Below are positions 42,530-50,662 of a stretch of 64,000 bases of DNA, one piece after another (the stretch's first letter is position 1; the number at the start of each line of letters is the position of its first letter). Source of the stretch: JBPOFY01 sp049889815 (GTDB taxonomy: Bacteria; Verrucomicrobiota; Verrucomicrobiia; Opitutales; Coraliomargaritaceae); the NCBI GenBank assembly GCA_049889815.1, contig JBMHCR010000006.1:62001-126000 (forward strand). Direction: 5' to 3'. The position numbers and the translations under genes are program-made. The notes under the pieces were generated by a model. That model searched no databases. It had not been told where the DNA came from and was given only the letters and a program-made list of their open reading frames with translations.

Positions 42530-42778
42530 TTACTCAGCTTTGTTTTTCTGCTTACGCTGATCGACGAGAACGATCATGAACATAAAGTAGGAAAACCAAA
42601 AAACCGCCGTGATCGGAAACGCAGTGAAGCACGCTTGAAGCTGTGCCACAAGCGGGTCTTGAGAGAAGGTATATGGTAGCAGCAACCGGGACATTAGGAT
42701 AAACACGAGGACGGTCAGGACCATTCCGAGCGCGATGTGCCCCTTGGTGAGGAGTTTTTGATAGGGTACTTTGTCCAT
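42530..42778 (-). CDS. Small two-helix membrane protein
   Basis: An 82-residue protein with two membrane segments (about residues 14-36, IALGMVLTVLVFILMSRLLLPY, and 53-74, FPITAVFWFSYFMFMIVLV) and a basic C-terminal tail (DQRKQKNKAE). I do not recognise it. I start at MDKVPYQKL; an upstream ATG (42802) adds 8 residues. It diverges from secG and has a good terminator, so it is likely expressed. Confidence 0.65.
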   Translation of the reverse strand: MDKVPYQKLLTKGHIALGMVLTVLVFILMSRLLLPYTFSQDPLVAQLQACFTAFPITAVFWFSYFMFMIVLVDQRKQKNKAE

Positions 42779-42953
42779 TCTCGAAAACAAAAAAAGAGGC
42801 ATTGCCCATCTGTCAAAGCGAAATTGTCGATACGATTACATCAAAAGTCGCGTAAGCCCGTGGGTATGAGCCGTAAGGACTCAATTTCTCTCTTGAATTC
42901 CAGTTGCCATTCGGCATCCTGCAGCCTTTTTTCCAATCTCACCCTTTACACAC

Positions 42954-43412
42954 ATGGGCACGCTTCTTATTAGTCTTTTAACTTTGGTCCTCCTACTCAT
43001 CTCGGCATTTGTTGTGTTGATCATCTTGATGCAGCGCACAAGCCAAAGCGGTGGAATGGGTGCTGCACTAGGTGGCGGCGCTGCGGAGTCCGCGTTCGGA
43101 TCTGAGACCAACAACGTCCTAACCAAGGGCACAATCTACGGAACTATCGCATTTTTCCTGGTTTCTCTTTCGTTGTATCTGATCTATCAGGCGGAAGCGG
43201 CAAAACAGCCAGTTACAATGGACGCTAAGGAATTGATTTCCGCCAGTGTAGCGGAGGAAGCTCCAAGAGCTGTGAAAACGGCAGTCGAATCGATCGAGGC
43301 CGATGGAACAATTGAGTCCTTAGATAAGCCTGTAGAGGCAGAGGCGACTGATGCGCAGCCGGAAGCCGCTGTGGAAGCAGCGATGGAAGCGCCAGCACCT
43401 ATTGCTGAATAA
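42954..43412 (+). CDS. secG: Preprotein translocase subunit SecG
   Basis: A 152-residue SecG. Two membrane helices (about residues 3-25 and 58-80) flank the family loop with LMQRTSQSGGMGAALGGGAAESAFGSET. The acidic Ala/Glu-rich C-terminal tail (about 95-152) is longer than in E. coli SecG (110 residues). It forms part of the SecYEG channel for protein export. The next gene starts within its stop codon (TAATG), so the two are translationally coupled. Confidence 0.9.
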   Translation: MGTLLISLLTLVLLLISAFVVLIILMQRTSQSGGMGAALGGGAAESAFGSETNNVLTKGTIYGTIAFFLVSLSLYLIYQAEAAKQPVTMDAKELISASVAEEAPRAVKTAVESIEADGTIESLDKPVEAEATDAQPEAAVEAAMEAPAPIAE

Positions 43413-44329
43413 TGATTCCGAATCGAAATAGGTTTTTCCAGTTCAATAGAAAGTCAGCCTTAGCGGTCGGTGCCGCGGCTGGCTTTTTTTGTGTCTTCCT
43501 GTCCAGTTTCGGGTACGCTCAAGAACGAGCGGGTGGTGGAGTACCCGATCGCTATGAAGTAATTGACCGAGAGGAGGGCGAACGTCGACTTCACGCATTT
43601 CGAAATCAGCGTCTAGACGGGGACTATTGTTTTCGCTTTGAATTAGAGCATTTACCGCATCGGGATAAGAAAGTTACTTACTATGGGACTTTGTGGGGTT
43701 CTTGGAATCAGTTCGGCCCGGTTATTCGTATACAACTTCATCCAAAGGTAAAAGGTCATCCCGACGTTGAGATGATTGAACCAGTTGATTTGATTATTCA
43801 AAACGGTCCGAGTCCCAAAGCATGGCTAAAAGGTAGTGGAGGAGACTTTAACTTGTTGGAAGGTGAGGCACTTTTTGCTCCGGTTGTCTCTGGCGTGGTT
43901 TATTCACCTTTCGATTTGCAGATGCCCTTTATTTATTGGAGCGACTTCGAGTATGAGGGGCCGATCCGTGTGCAGAGTCGTATTGCACAAGGTTTTTTGA
44001 TGCAACCACCAGAGGCGAGCGTTGCCGAAAAACGAGGTATTGGTGGGGTTCGTGTCGGTTTGGATGATGCTTATGACGCACTTCTGAGAGTGCAAGTCTT
44101 GGATAAAGATGGAGAAGAGCGTTCACGTTTCACTGTGGAAAGTTTTAAGAAAGTTCAAGGGCAGTATATCGTAAAAGAAGTAACGCTTAAGGATTGCGCG
44201 ACTAGTGATCGCACGCGTTTTAAAGTTAAAGCCGCAAGTGTTGGGATGTTGCTTGAAGAAGCGATGTTTAAGCACTGCGAAAGCGTCGAGCCTAGTCCTA
44301 TATCAGAAAGTATGTTTGAGGTTCTGTGA
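43412..44329 (+). CDS. Exported LolA-like/outer-membrane lipoprotein-sorting family protein
   Basis: A 305-residue exported protein with a signal-like segment (about residues 14-36, SALAVGAAAGFFCVFLSSFGYA). The body has beta-rich text with YYGTLWGSWNQFGPVIRIQLHP and ends with FKKVQGQYIVKEVTLKD and TRFKVKAASVG. The end is reminiscent of outer-membrane lipoprotein-sorting (LolA-like) domains, but I am only partly sure. It overlaps the secG stop by 1 nt, so it is expressed with the export channel. Confidence 0.5.
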   Translation: MIPNRNRFFQFNRKSALAVGAAAGFFCVFLSSFGYAQERAGGGVPDRYEVIDREEGERRLHAFRNQRLDGDYCFRFELEHLPHRDKKVTYYGTLWGSWNQFGPVIRIQLHPKVKGHPDVEMIEPVDLIIQNGPSPKAWLKGSGGDFNLLEGEALFAPVVSGVVYSPFDLQMPFIYWSDFEYEGPIRVQSRIAQGFLMQPPEASVAEKRGIGGVRVGLDDAYDALLRVQVLDKDGEERSRFTVESFKKVQGQYIVKEVTLKDCATSDRTRFKVKAASVGMLLEEAMFKHCESVEPSPISESMFEVL

Positions 44330-44433
44330 GCGTTTTTCTGCTCACGGACTCGTCATGAATGTGCAAATCTTTTGTATTGACATTGTGACTACAGCGCTAA
44401 CGCTTTTAATGCAGAAACGCCGCGACGTTTTTT

Positions 44434-45195
44434 ATGAGTAGCGAAAACACTAGCCCTCTAACTTTTGACATCCAGCAAGGTCTTTTGGACAAGCTGAACA
44501 GATTTCAGCGCGAGTCCAATCTGCGTTCGATCAGCGAAGTTATTCGCTATGCTGTGAGGGTGTTCGATTCATCTACCTTGGTGGATGACACCTCGTCTCA
44601 CCGTCAAATTTCAGTTCGTCTTTCCCCTGTGCTGCGCAAAAGCCTACTCAAGTTGAGTAAGCGGAGGAAAATAAGCGTCGGCGAAATCCTGCGAGCTGCA
44701 TTAGATTCTCTTCCGACAGACCCGTCGGATCTTCACCCCGAACTCATTATGCCTAAGAAAAAAGCAACAAAAAAGAAAGTAGCTAAGAAAGTTACCAAGA
44801 AAGCTCCAGCCAAGAAGAAGGCTGTTAAGAAGAAGGTGGCCAAGAAGGCAGCTCCTCAGAAGAGAGCTGCAAAGAAAAAGGTCGTGAAAAAAGCAGCTAA
44901 GAAAAAAGCAGTGAAGAAGGCAGCGCCTAAGAAGAAAGCTGTAAAAAAGAAGGTAGCTAAAAAGAAAGCAGCTAAGAAAAAAGCAGCACCTAAGAAAAAA
45001 GCAGTGAAGAAGGCAGCGCCTAAGAAGAAAGCTGTTAAAAAGAAAGTGGCTAAAAAGAAGGCAGCACCTAAGAAAAAGGCAGCACCTAAAAAGAAAGCCG
45101 TAAAAAAAGCAGCTAAGAAAAAAGTAGCTAAGAAGGCAGCGCCAAAGAAAAAGGCAGCTCAAAAGAAGACTACCAAGAGAGCTAAGAAGAAGTAA
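44434..45195 (+). CDS. Double ribbon-helix-helix protein with histone H1-like Lys/Ala-rich tail
   Basis: A 253-residue fusion. Residues 9-48 (TFDIQQGLLDKLNRFQRE... ISEVIRYAVRV) and 57-95 (RQISVRLSPVLRKSLLKLSK... VGEILRAALD) each read as a ribbon-helix-helix unit. Residues 106-253 are almost only Lys, Ala, Val and Pro in repeats such as KKKAVKKAAPKKKA, like the tail of eukaryotic histone H1 and bacterial H1-like nucleoid proteins. It likely binds DNA by both parts. An internal ATG at 44749 opens exactly at the tail (MPKKKATKKK), so a separate tail protein could be made. It lies alone, with a hairpin before the next gene. Confidence 0.8.
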   Translation: MSSENTSPLTFDIQQGLLDKLNRFQRESNLRSISEVIRYAVRVFDSSTLVDDTSSHRQISVRLSPVLRKSLLKLSKRRKISVGEILRAALDSLPTDPSDLHPELIMPKKKATKKKVAKKVTKKAPAKKKAVKKKVAKKAAPQKRAAKKKVVKKAAKKKAVKKAAPKKKAVKKKVAKKKAAKKKAAPKKKAVKKAAPKKKAVKKKVAKKKAAPKKKAAPKKKAVKKAAKKKVAKKAAPKKKAAQKKTTKRAKKK

Positions 45196-45257
45196 GTTTC
45201 ACTTTTTCTGAATTCTTAGGCTAGGCTTGCTTTTGCCGAGGCAGAGGTTTTGATTCT

Positions 45258-45309
45258 GCGCTCTTCCGTTTCGCACCCCGCGACAACTGAAGAGCGCTTT
45301 TTTATTTTT
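45258..45309 (+). terminator. Terminator-like hairpin directly before aspC start
   Basis: GCGCTCTTC (45258-45266) and GAAGAGCGC (45289-45297) form a perfect 9-bp stem with a 22-nt loop, followed by TTTTTT, A and TTTTT up to the ATG at 45310. A second hairpin, GCAGA-TCTGC (45241-45259), overlaps the left arm by two bases and could compete. It reads as the terminator of the H1-like gene or an attenuator of the aminotransferase gene. Confidence 0.65.
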
Positions 45310-46497
45310 ATGTCACAGCAAGCAAAACTCTCTACTTGGGCCAGTAACATTTCTCCGTCGCCGACTTTGGCAGTGGATGCCAAAGCAAAGGAACTTAAAG
45401 CTGCAGGCGAAGACGTCTGTGGCTTTGGAGCTGGTGAGCCAGATTTTGATACACCAGATTTCATCAAGCAAGCCTGTGCCAAGGCTCTCTCAGAGGGTAA
45501 GACAAAATATGCTCCTGCGCCGGGTGTTCCAGCGTTGCGCTCAGCGCTGGCTGAGAAATACCGTAACGATAATGGTGTCGATGGTGTTGAAGCCTCGCAG
45601 ATTGTAGTAAGCCCAGGCGGCAAATATTCCTGCTATCTCGCGATCATGGCTGTGGTAAGCCCGGGTGATGAGGTGATCATTCCAGCACCATACTGGGTGA
45701 GCTATCCTGAAATGGTGAAACTTGCCGGTGGCACGCCAAAGAGCATTTTTGCCGGTGCCGATGCTGGGTTTAAGGTCACACCAGATCAACTGCGCGAGGC
45801 GATCACTCCGAAGACTCGGATGGTGATCATCAACAGCCCGTCGAATCCGACTGGCGCGATTTATTCTCGTGTTGAATTGGAAGCCCTGGTCGAAGTCGCT
45901 CTCAAGGCAGGCATCTACATCATGTCAGACGAGATATACGAGTATCTCCTTTACGATGGTGTCGAGCATGCGAGCCCTGCATCTTTCTCCAAGGAGGCGG
46001 CAGATTCTGTTATCACCGTCGCTGGTTTTAGTAAGACCTTTTCTATGACTGGCTGGCGTCTAGGTACACTCATGGCGCCTCCAGCGGTTGCCAAGGCAGT
46101 AGCCAGCATCCAGAGTCAAACCAGCTCGAACGCCACGACTTTCGCCCAGTTCGGTGCGCTTGCAGCGATGGAAAATTGGGACCAGTCTATGGCTGCTGTG
46201 AATGAGATGCTCACAGTTTTCGATCGCCGCCGTCTTCGCCTTTTGGAAGGGCTAACAGCGATCCACGGCGTTCAGTGCCCGCGCGCCCAAGGTGCGTTCT
46301 ATCTGTTCCCGAATGTCGAAGCCTTTGGTCTTAGCGCTAATGACTTTGCAGCCAAAATTCTTGAAGAAGAGAAGGTCGCGTTGGTTCCAGGCGAAGGTTT
46401 TGGTGCACCTGGCTATGTCCGCCTCAGTTACGCGATCTCTGATGAGATGATTGAAAAGGGCATTGAGCGGATCACACGTTTCTGCGGTAGCCTTTAA
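45310..46497 (+). CDS. Class I aspartate aminotransferase (type Ib)
   Basis: A 395-residue PLP aminotransferase, the aspartate/prephenate aminotransferase type. Landmarks: GFGAGEPDFDTPDFI (about residues 36-50), TKYAPAPG, SPSNPTGAIYS, MSDEIYEYLLYDG and the PLP lysine in VAGFSKTFSMTGWRLG (near residue 240). It interconverts aspartate and glutamate with their keto acids. The ATG at 45310 follows the hairpin and T-run; no Shine-Dalgarno is possible in the T-rich stretch, so initiation may depend on an unstructured or leaderless mRNA. Confidence 0.9.
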   Translation: MSQQAKLSTWASNISPSPTLAVDAKAKELKAAGEDVCGFGAGEPDFDTPDFIKQACAKALSEGKTKYAPAPGVPALRSALAEKYRNDNGVDGVEASQIVVSPGGKYSCYLAIMAVVSPGDEVIIPAPYWVSYPEMVKLAGGTPKSIFAGADAGFKVTPDQLREAITPKTRMVIINSPSNPTGAIYSRVELEALVEVALKAGIYIMSDEIYEYLLYDGVEHASPASFSKEAADSVITVAGFSKTFSMTGWRLGTLMAPPAVAKAVASIQSQTSSNATTFAQFGALAAMENWDQSMAAVNEMLTVFDRRRLRLLEGLTAIHGVQCPRAQGAFYLFPNVEAFGLSANDFAAKILEEEKVALVPGEGFGAPGYVRLSYAISDEMIEKGIERITRFCGSL

Positions 46498-46526
46498 TTG
46501 CAGTCCATTTATTCAGTATTTCTCTC

Positions 46527-48749
46527 ATGAGTAATAAAGCGAAAATCATCTATACGATCACGGACGAGGCGCCTGCATTGGCGACGCATTCTTTGCTACC
46601 GATCATTGAAGCGTATACCGGTGCGGCTGGCGTGGCAGTCGAAACACGCGACATTTCTTTGTCTGGCCGTATCCTGGCAAGTTTCCCGGATTTACTGACA
46701 GAAGCTCAGCGTATTTCCGATGACCTCGCCGAGCTCGGCGATCTGGCAAAGACGCCGGATGCCAACATCATTAAGTTGCCGAACATCTCGGCATCGATCC
46801 CACAGATGAAAGCCTGCATCAGTGAGCTCCAAGCAAAGGGCTACGCTCTTCCGGACTACCCTGAAGAGCCGAAGACTGATGCGGAAGCCGTGGCAAAGGC
46901 TACTTACGATAAGATTAAAGGAAGCGCCGTGAATCCAGTGCTCCGAGAGGGCAACTCTGATCGCCGTGCTGCTGGCGCCGTAAAGCAATACGCTAAGGAC
47001 AACCCACATCGCATGGGTGCATGGTCCGTAGATTCAAAGTCGGTGGTATCCAGTATGCGGGGTAATGATTTTTTCGGTAATGAAAAGTCCGTCACCATCC
47101 CGGAAGCAACCACAGCCAAGATAGAGCTTGTCACAGCCAACGGCGTGACCGTGCTTAAGGAGGGCCTCGCGTTGCAAGCAGGCGAAATACTCGACGGCAC
47201 CTTCATGAGTGTGAAGGCACTCCGTGAGTTCCTCGCAGGTGAGGTCGCCGCGACTAAAGAAGCCGGCACACTCTTTTCGCTGCACATGAAAGCTACCATG
47301 ATGAAGGTCTCCGATCCGATCATCTTCGGTCACTGTGTTTCCGTTTTCTACAAAGATGTATTCGAGAAACATGCCGATGTGATCACAGAGCTCGGTGTCG
47401 ACACCAAGAATGGACTCGGCGATCTTTATGCGAAGATCGAATCGCTTCCTGCCGACAAGAAAGCTGAGATCGAAGCCGATATCGCTACCGTTTATCAATC
47501 TGCCCCTGATATTGCCATGGTTGATTCTGACAAGGGTATCACTAATCTCCATGTGCCGAGTGATGTCATCATTGACGCCTCAATGCCGGCTGCGATTCGC
47601 ACCTCCGGTCAGATGTGGAACAAGGCGGGCGAACAACAAGATACCAACTTCGTCATTCCAGATCGTTGTTATTCTGGTGTCTACGCGGCCACCGTCGATT
47701 TTTGTAAGAAGCACGGTGCCTTCGATCCGGCAACTATGGGCACTGTACCGAACGTCGGCCTCATGGCGCAAAAGGCTGAAGAGTATGGCTCACATGATAA
47801 GACCTTCGAGATTGCTGTTGCCGGCACCGTTCGCGTGAGTGATGCCGCTGGCAATGTATTCTTCGAACACGAAGTCGAAGCGGGCGACATTTGGCGTGCT
47901 TGTCAGGTTAAAGATGCTCCGATTCGCGACTGGGTTAAGCTGGCGGTCAACCGTGCACGCGCGACGAATACACCTGCGATTTTTTGGCTCAACAAAGCAC
48001 GCGGTCATGATACTCAACTCATCGCCAAGGTAGAGCAATATCTCGAGGAACACGATACCGATGGTTTGGATATTCGAATCCTCGCGCCAATTGAAGCGAC
48101 TCAGCTCACACTTGAGCGCTGCAAGGCGGGTCAGGACACGATTTCTGTAACCGGCAATGTTTTGCGCGACTATCTGACTGACTTATTTCCAATCCTTGAG
48201 CTGGGGACTTCAGCGAAGATGCTTTCAATTGTTCCGCTCATGAATGGTGGTGGCCTTTTTGAGACGGGCGCTGGTGGTTCCGCCCCGAAGCACGTTCAGC
48301 AATTTGAAAAGGAGAATCATCTTCGCTGGGATTCACTTGGTGAGTTCCTCGCACTTGGGGTTTCCCTTGAGCATTTAGGGGTCGTTTTCAGTAACGGAAA
48401 GGCACAGGTGCTTGCTGATACACTGGATGTAGCCAACACCAAGTTCTTGAAGGAAAACAAGTCACCATCACGTAAAGTGGGTGAACTCGACAATCGTGGC
48501 AGCCATTTCTACCTCGCTCTTTACTGGGCTGAGGCACTTGCTGCACAGGACAAGGACACCGAACTGCAGGCACGTTTCGCACCCCTTGCTGCAGCACTCG
48601 CAGCAGGTGAAGCCAAGATCGTCGACGAACTCAACAGCGCTCAAGGCGTTGCGATGGACATTGGTGGCTACTATCGCCCAGACGAAGCACTCGCCGCTAA
48701 GGCGATGCGCCCAAGCGAGACCTTCAACGCAGCACTTGCCGCCCTGTAG
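46527..48749 (+). CDS. icd: Isocitrate dehydrogenase, NADP-dependent monomeric type
   Basis: A 740-residue monomeric Icd (Icd-II type, not homologous in length to the dimeric 416-residue enzyme). Landmarks: KIIYTITDEAPALATHSLLP (residues 5-24), LREGNSDRRAA, FSLHMKATMMKVSDPIIFGH, DKGITNLHVPSDVIIDASMPA (spans about 332-352) and YRPDEALAAKAMRPS. It turns isocitrate into 2-oxoglutarate and CO2 and makes NADPH. It follows the aminotransferase by 29 bp and may be co-transcribed. tRNA-Ser comes next. Confidence 0.95.
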   Translation: MSNKAKIIYTITDEAPALATHSLLPIIEAYTGAAGVAVETRDISLSGRILASFPDLLTEAQRISDDLAELGDLAKTPDANIIKLPNISASIPQMKACISELQAKGYALPDYPEEPKTDAEAVAKATYDKIKGSAVNPVLREGNSDRRAAGAVKQYAKDNPHRMGAWSVDSKSVVSSMRGNDFFGNEKSVTIPEATTAKIELVTANGVTVLKEGLALQAGEILDGTFMSVKALREFLAGEVAATKEAGTLFSLHMKATMMKVSDPIIFGHCVSVFYKDVFEKHADVITELGVDTKNGLGDLYAKIESLPADKKAEIEADIATVYQSAPDIAMVDSDKGITNLHVPSDVIIDASMPAAIRTSGQMWNKAGEQQDTNFVIPDRCYSGVYAATVDFCKKHGAFDPATMGTVPNVGLMAQKAEEYGSHDKTFEIAVAGTVRVSDAAGNVFFEHEVEAGDIWRACQVKDAPIRDWVKLAVNRARATNTPAIFWLNKARGHDTQLIAKVEQYLEEHDTDGLDIRILAPIEATQLTLERCKAGQDTISVTGNVLRDYLTDLFPILELGTSAKMLSIVPLMNGGGLFETGAGGSAPKHVQQFEKENHLRWDSLGEFLALGVSLEHLGVVFSNGKAQVLADTLDVANTKFLKENKSPSRKVGELDNRGSHFYLALYWAEALAAQDKDTELQARFAPLAAALAAGEAKIVDELNSAQGVAMDIGGYYRPDEALAAKAMRPSETFNAALAAL

Positions 48750-48901
48750 GAGAAGCTTTCACTACCCAGAGGTTTTCCGAGGCGAAAGGCCCAGTCCCGC
48801 TTGAGACAGAGTGTATGGGCTTGGTCGCAGCCTAACTCACCATCTTGTGAGGGCCGATTGGGTTTCTATCGATAGCCAACGGATCTCTTGCTGACTTAAA
48901 A

Positions 48902-48989
<88 letters not shown>

Positions 48990-49046
48990 GTTAGTGAGGC
49001 GTAGTTCTAGGGCAGTCAGAAGGGGTAGTGCAAGACGTTAAATCCA

Positions 49047-50594
49047 CTAATAAAATAAATTTCTGTCCAGACTGCGGTATTGAATTGCTTCCAAGAGGTG
49101 GGGCGTCTCGATTTTCTCCGAACCTGCCAGATCGCTGATGGTGCGGGCGACTTTTAAAATTCGGTCATAGGCGCGTGCGGAAAGGGAGAGTTGCTCCATC
49201 GCTTGTTGCAAAAGATCACCTTGTTCTTTGTTAATCTGGCAGAACTCGCGAATCTGGGCGTGTGACATACCGGCATTGGTGCAATTTGCCGCGGCGTTCC
49301 GCCGCTGAAACCGGGCTTTTTGGATGCCGCGGGCCTGTTCGCAGCGTGCTCGAATTGTATCTGAGCGTTCGCCTGGCTTGGCGTCGCGAAGTTCTTTGAT
49401 GCGCAAGGCTGGTGCTTCGACGTGTAGGTCGATGCGATCGAGGAGTGGTCCGCTTATTTTCGAACGATAGCGCTGGATTTGCGGCACCGAACAACGGCAT
49501 TCGCGGGATGAGTCTCCCGTGTAGCCACAGGGGCAGGGGTTCATCGCTGCAATGAGCATGACATTGCAGGGCAGCGTGATCTTACCTGCACTACGGGAGA
49601 TGGTGACCTGTCCGTCCTCTAAGGGTTGCCGCAGCACCTCAAGCGCTGAACGTTTAAACTCTGGCAGCTCGTCAAGAAAGAGCACGCCGTTGTGCGCGAG
49701 TGAAATTTCTCCTGGTCCCGGGATCGCGCCGCCACCAAGCAAACCCACGTCAGATATCGTGTGGTGTGGGCTGCGAAAGGGGCGCTGAAAGTAGCGATTG
49801 TCTCTTGAAAGCGTGGTGCCAGCTGCGGACTGAATGCTCAAAATTTCTAGGAACTCATCGATTTGTGGCTGCGGCATGATGGTCGGTATCCGCTTTGCGA
49901 TCATGCTTTTTCCGGAGCCGGGGCTGCCAATCATTAGGAGATTATGACCGCCACTTACGGCGATTTCTACGGCGCGGCGAACAGCATGTTGGCCCTTGAC
50001 CTCGGCGAAATCGAGGCGCTGTTCAACGGGGGGTGCTTGGAAAAAGCGACTCCGCTTCGTGGCGAGTGGTTGAATCAAGCACTCGTGGTTTAGGAAGCGG
50101 AGGGTTTCGTCGAGGCTGTTGACAGGATACACCGCTACACCTTCAACCAGCGCTGCCTCATCCGCTGATTCTGCTGGCACGATGAGCCCCTTCTTGCCGA
50201 GTTTTTTTGCAAGTATCGCCATCGCGAGCGTGCCTTTAACTGGGCGCGCCTTTCCGGAAAGACTCAATTCTCCGGAAATCAGGTAGTCGTTCAGCTCTCC
50301 TCCCTCGCACTTTTTCATCGAGGCGAGAATTGCCACTGCAATGGGGAGATCGTAGGCGGGTCCTTCTTTACGAAGGTCGCCGGGCGCCAGATTGATCGTT
50401 GTGCGTGTTGCGGGTGTGCGGAATCCGCTATTCGCGATGGCTGAAAAGACGCGATCCTGGGACTCTTTGACCGCGGCATCCGGCAGACCAACAAGAATGA
50501 ACTTTAGCTCTCCGTATTCGCCGGTGTTGACCTCCACTTGGACTGGCTGTGCTTCGACGCCGAGAAGCGCCGCGGAGTGTGTGATCGCCAACAT
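49047..50594 (-). CDS. YifB/ComM-family magnesium chelatase-like AAA ATPase
   Basis: A 515-residue ComM-type protein. N-terminal ChlI domain (residues 1-170; VEVNTGEYGELKFILVGLPDAAVKESQDRV region), AAA core with Walker A IGSPGSGKSMIA (about 218-229) and LFLDELPEF (Walker B), and CPCGYTGD with zinc-like Cys. A C-terminal Mg-chelatase domain follows. In naturally competent bacteria ComM drives branch migration during transformation; it is widespread also in others. Together with the pilus motors further down it fits DNA uptake, which is inferred. Start MLAITHSAALLGVEA; a frame 12 codons longer exists. Confidence 0.9.
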   Translation of the reverse strand: MLAITHSAALLGVEAQPVQVEVNTGEYGELKFILVGLPDAAVKESQDRVFSAIANSGFRTPATRTTINLAPGDLRKEGPAYDLPIAVAILASMKKCEGGELNDYLISGELSLSGKARPVKGTLAMAILAKKLGKKGLIVPAESADEAALVEGVAVYPVNSLDETLRFLNHECLIQPLATKRSRFFQAPPVEQRLDFAEVKGQHAVRRAVEIAVSGGHNLLMIGSPGSGKSMIAKRIPTIMPQPQIDEFLEILSIQSAAGTTLSRDNRYFQRPFRSPHHTISDVGLLGGGAIPGPGEISLAHNGVLFLDELPEFKRSALEVLRQPLEDGQVTISRSAGKITLPCNVMLIAAMNPCPCGYTGDSSRECRCSVPQIQRYRSKISGPLLDRIDLHVEAPALRIKELRDAKPGERSDTIRARCEQARGIQKARFQRRNAAANCTNAGMSHAQIREFCQINKEQGDLLQQAMEQLSLSARAYDRILKVARTISDLAGSEKIETPHLLEAIQYRSLDRNLFY

Positions 50595-50662
50595 GAGCTG
50601 AAGGGTGAACAAGTTTTCACCCATTTCCAAGTCATTAGTTTAGCGAACCAAGGTCTTTGTCC

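Noticed and set aside
44701..45162. Leu/Phe/Cys-rich minus-strand frame that looks like a membrane protein
   Set aside because: It is the complement of the Lys/Ala-rich tail codons (AAG/AAA read as CTT/TTT), a composition artefact.
44750..45195. Lys/Ala codon repeats as a tandem repeat array or CRISPR-like region
   Set aside because: The period is irregular and in phase with the coding frame; no spacers. I found no CRISPR array in the window.
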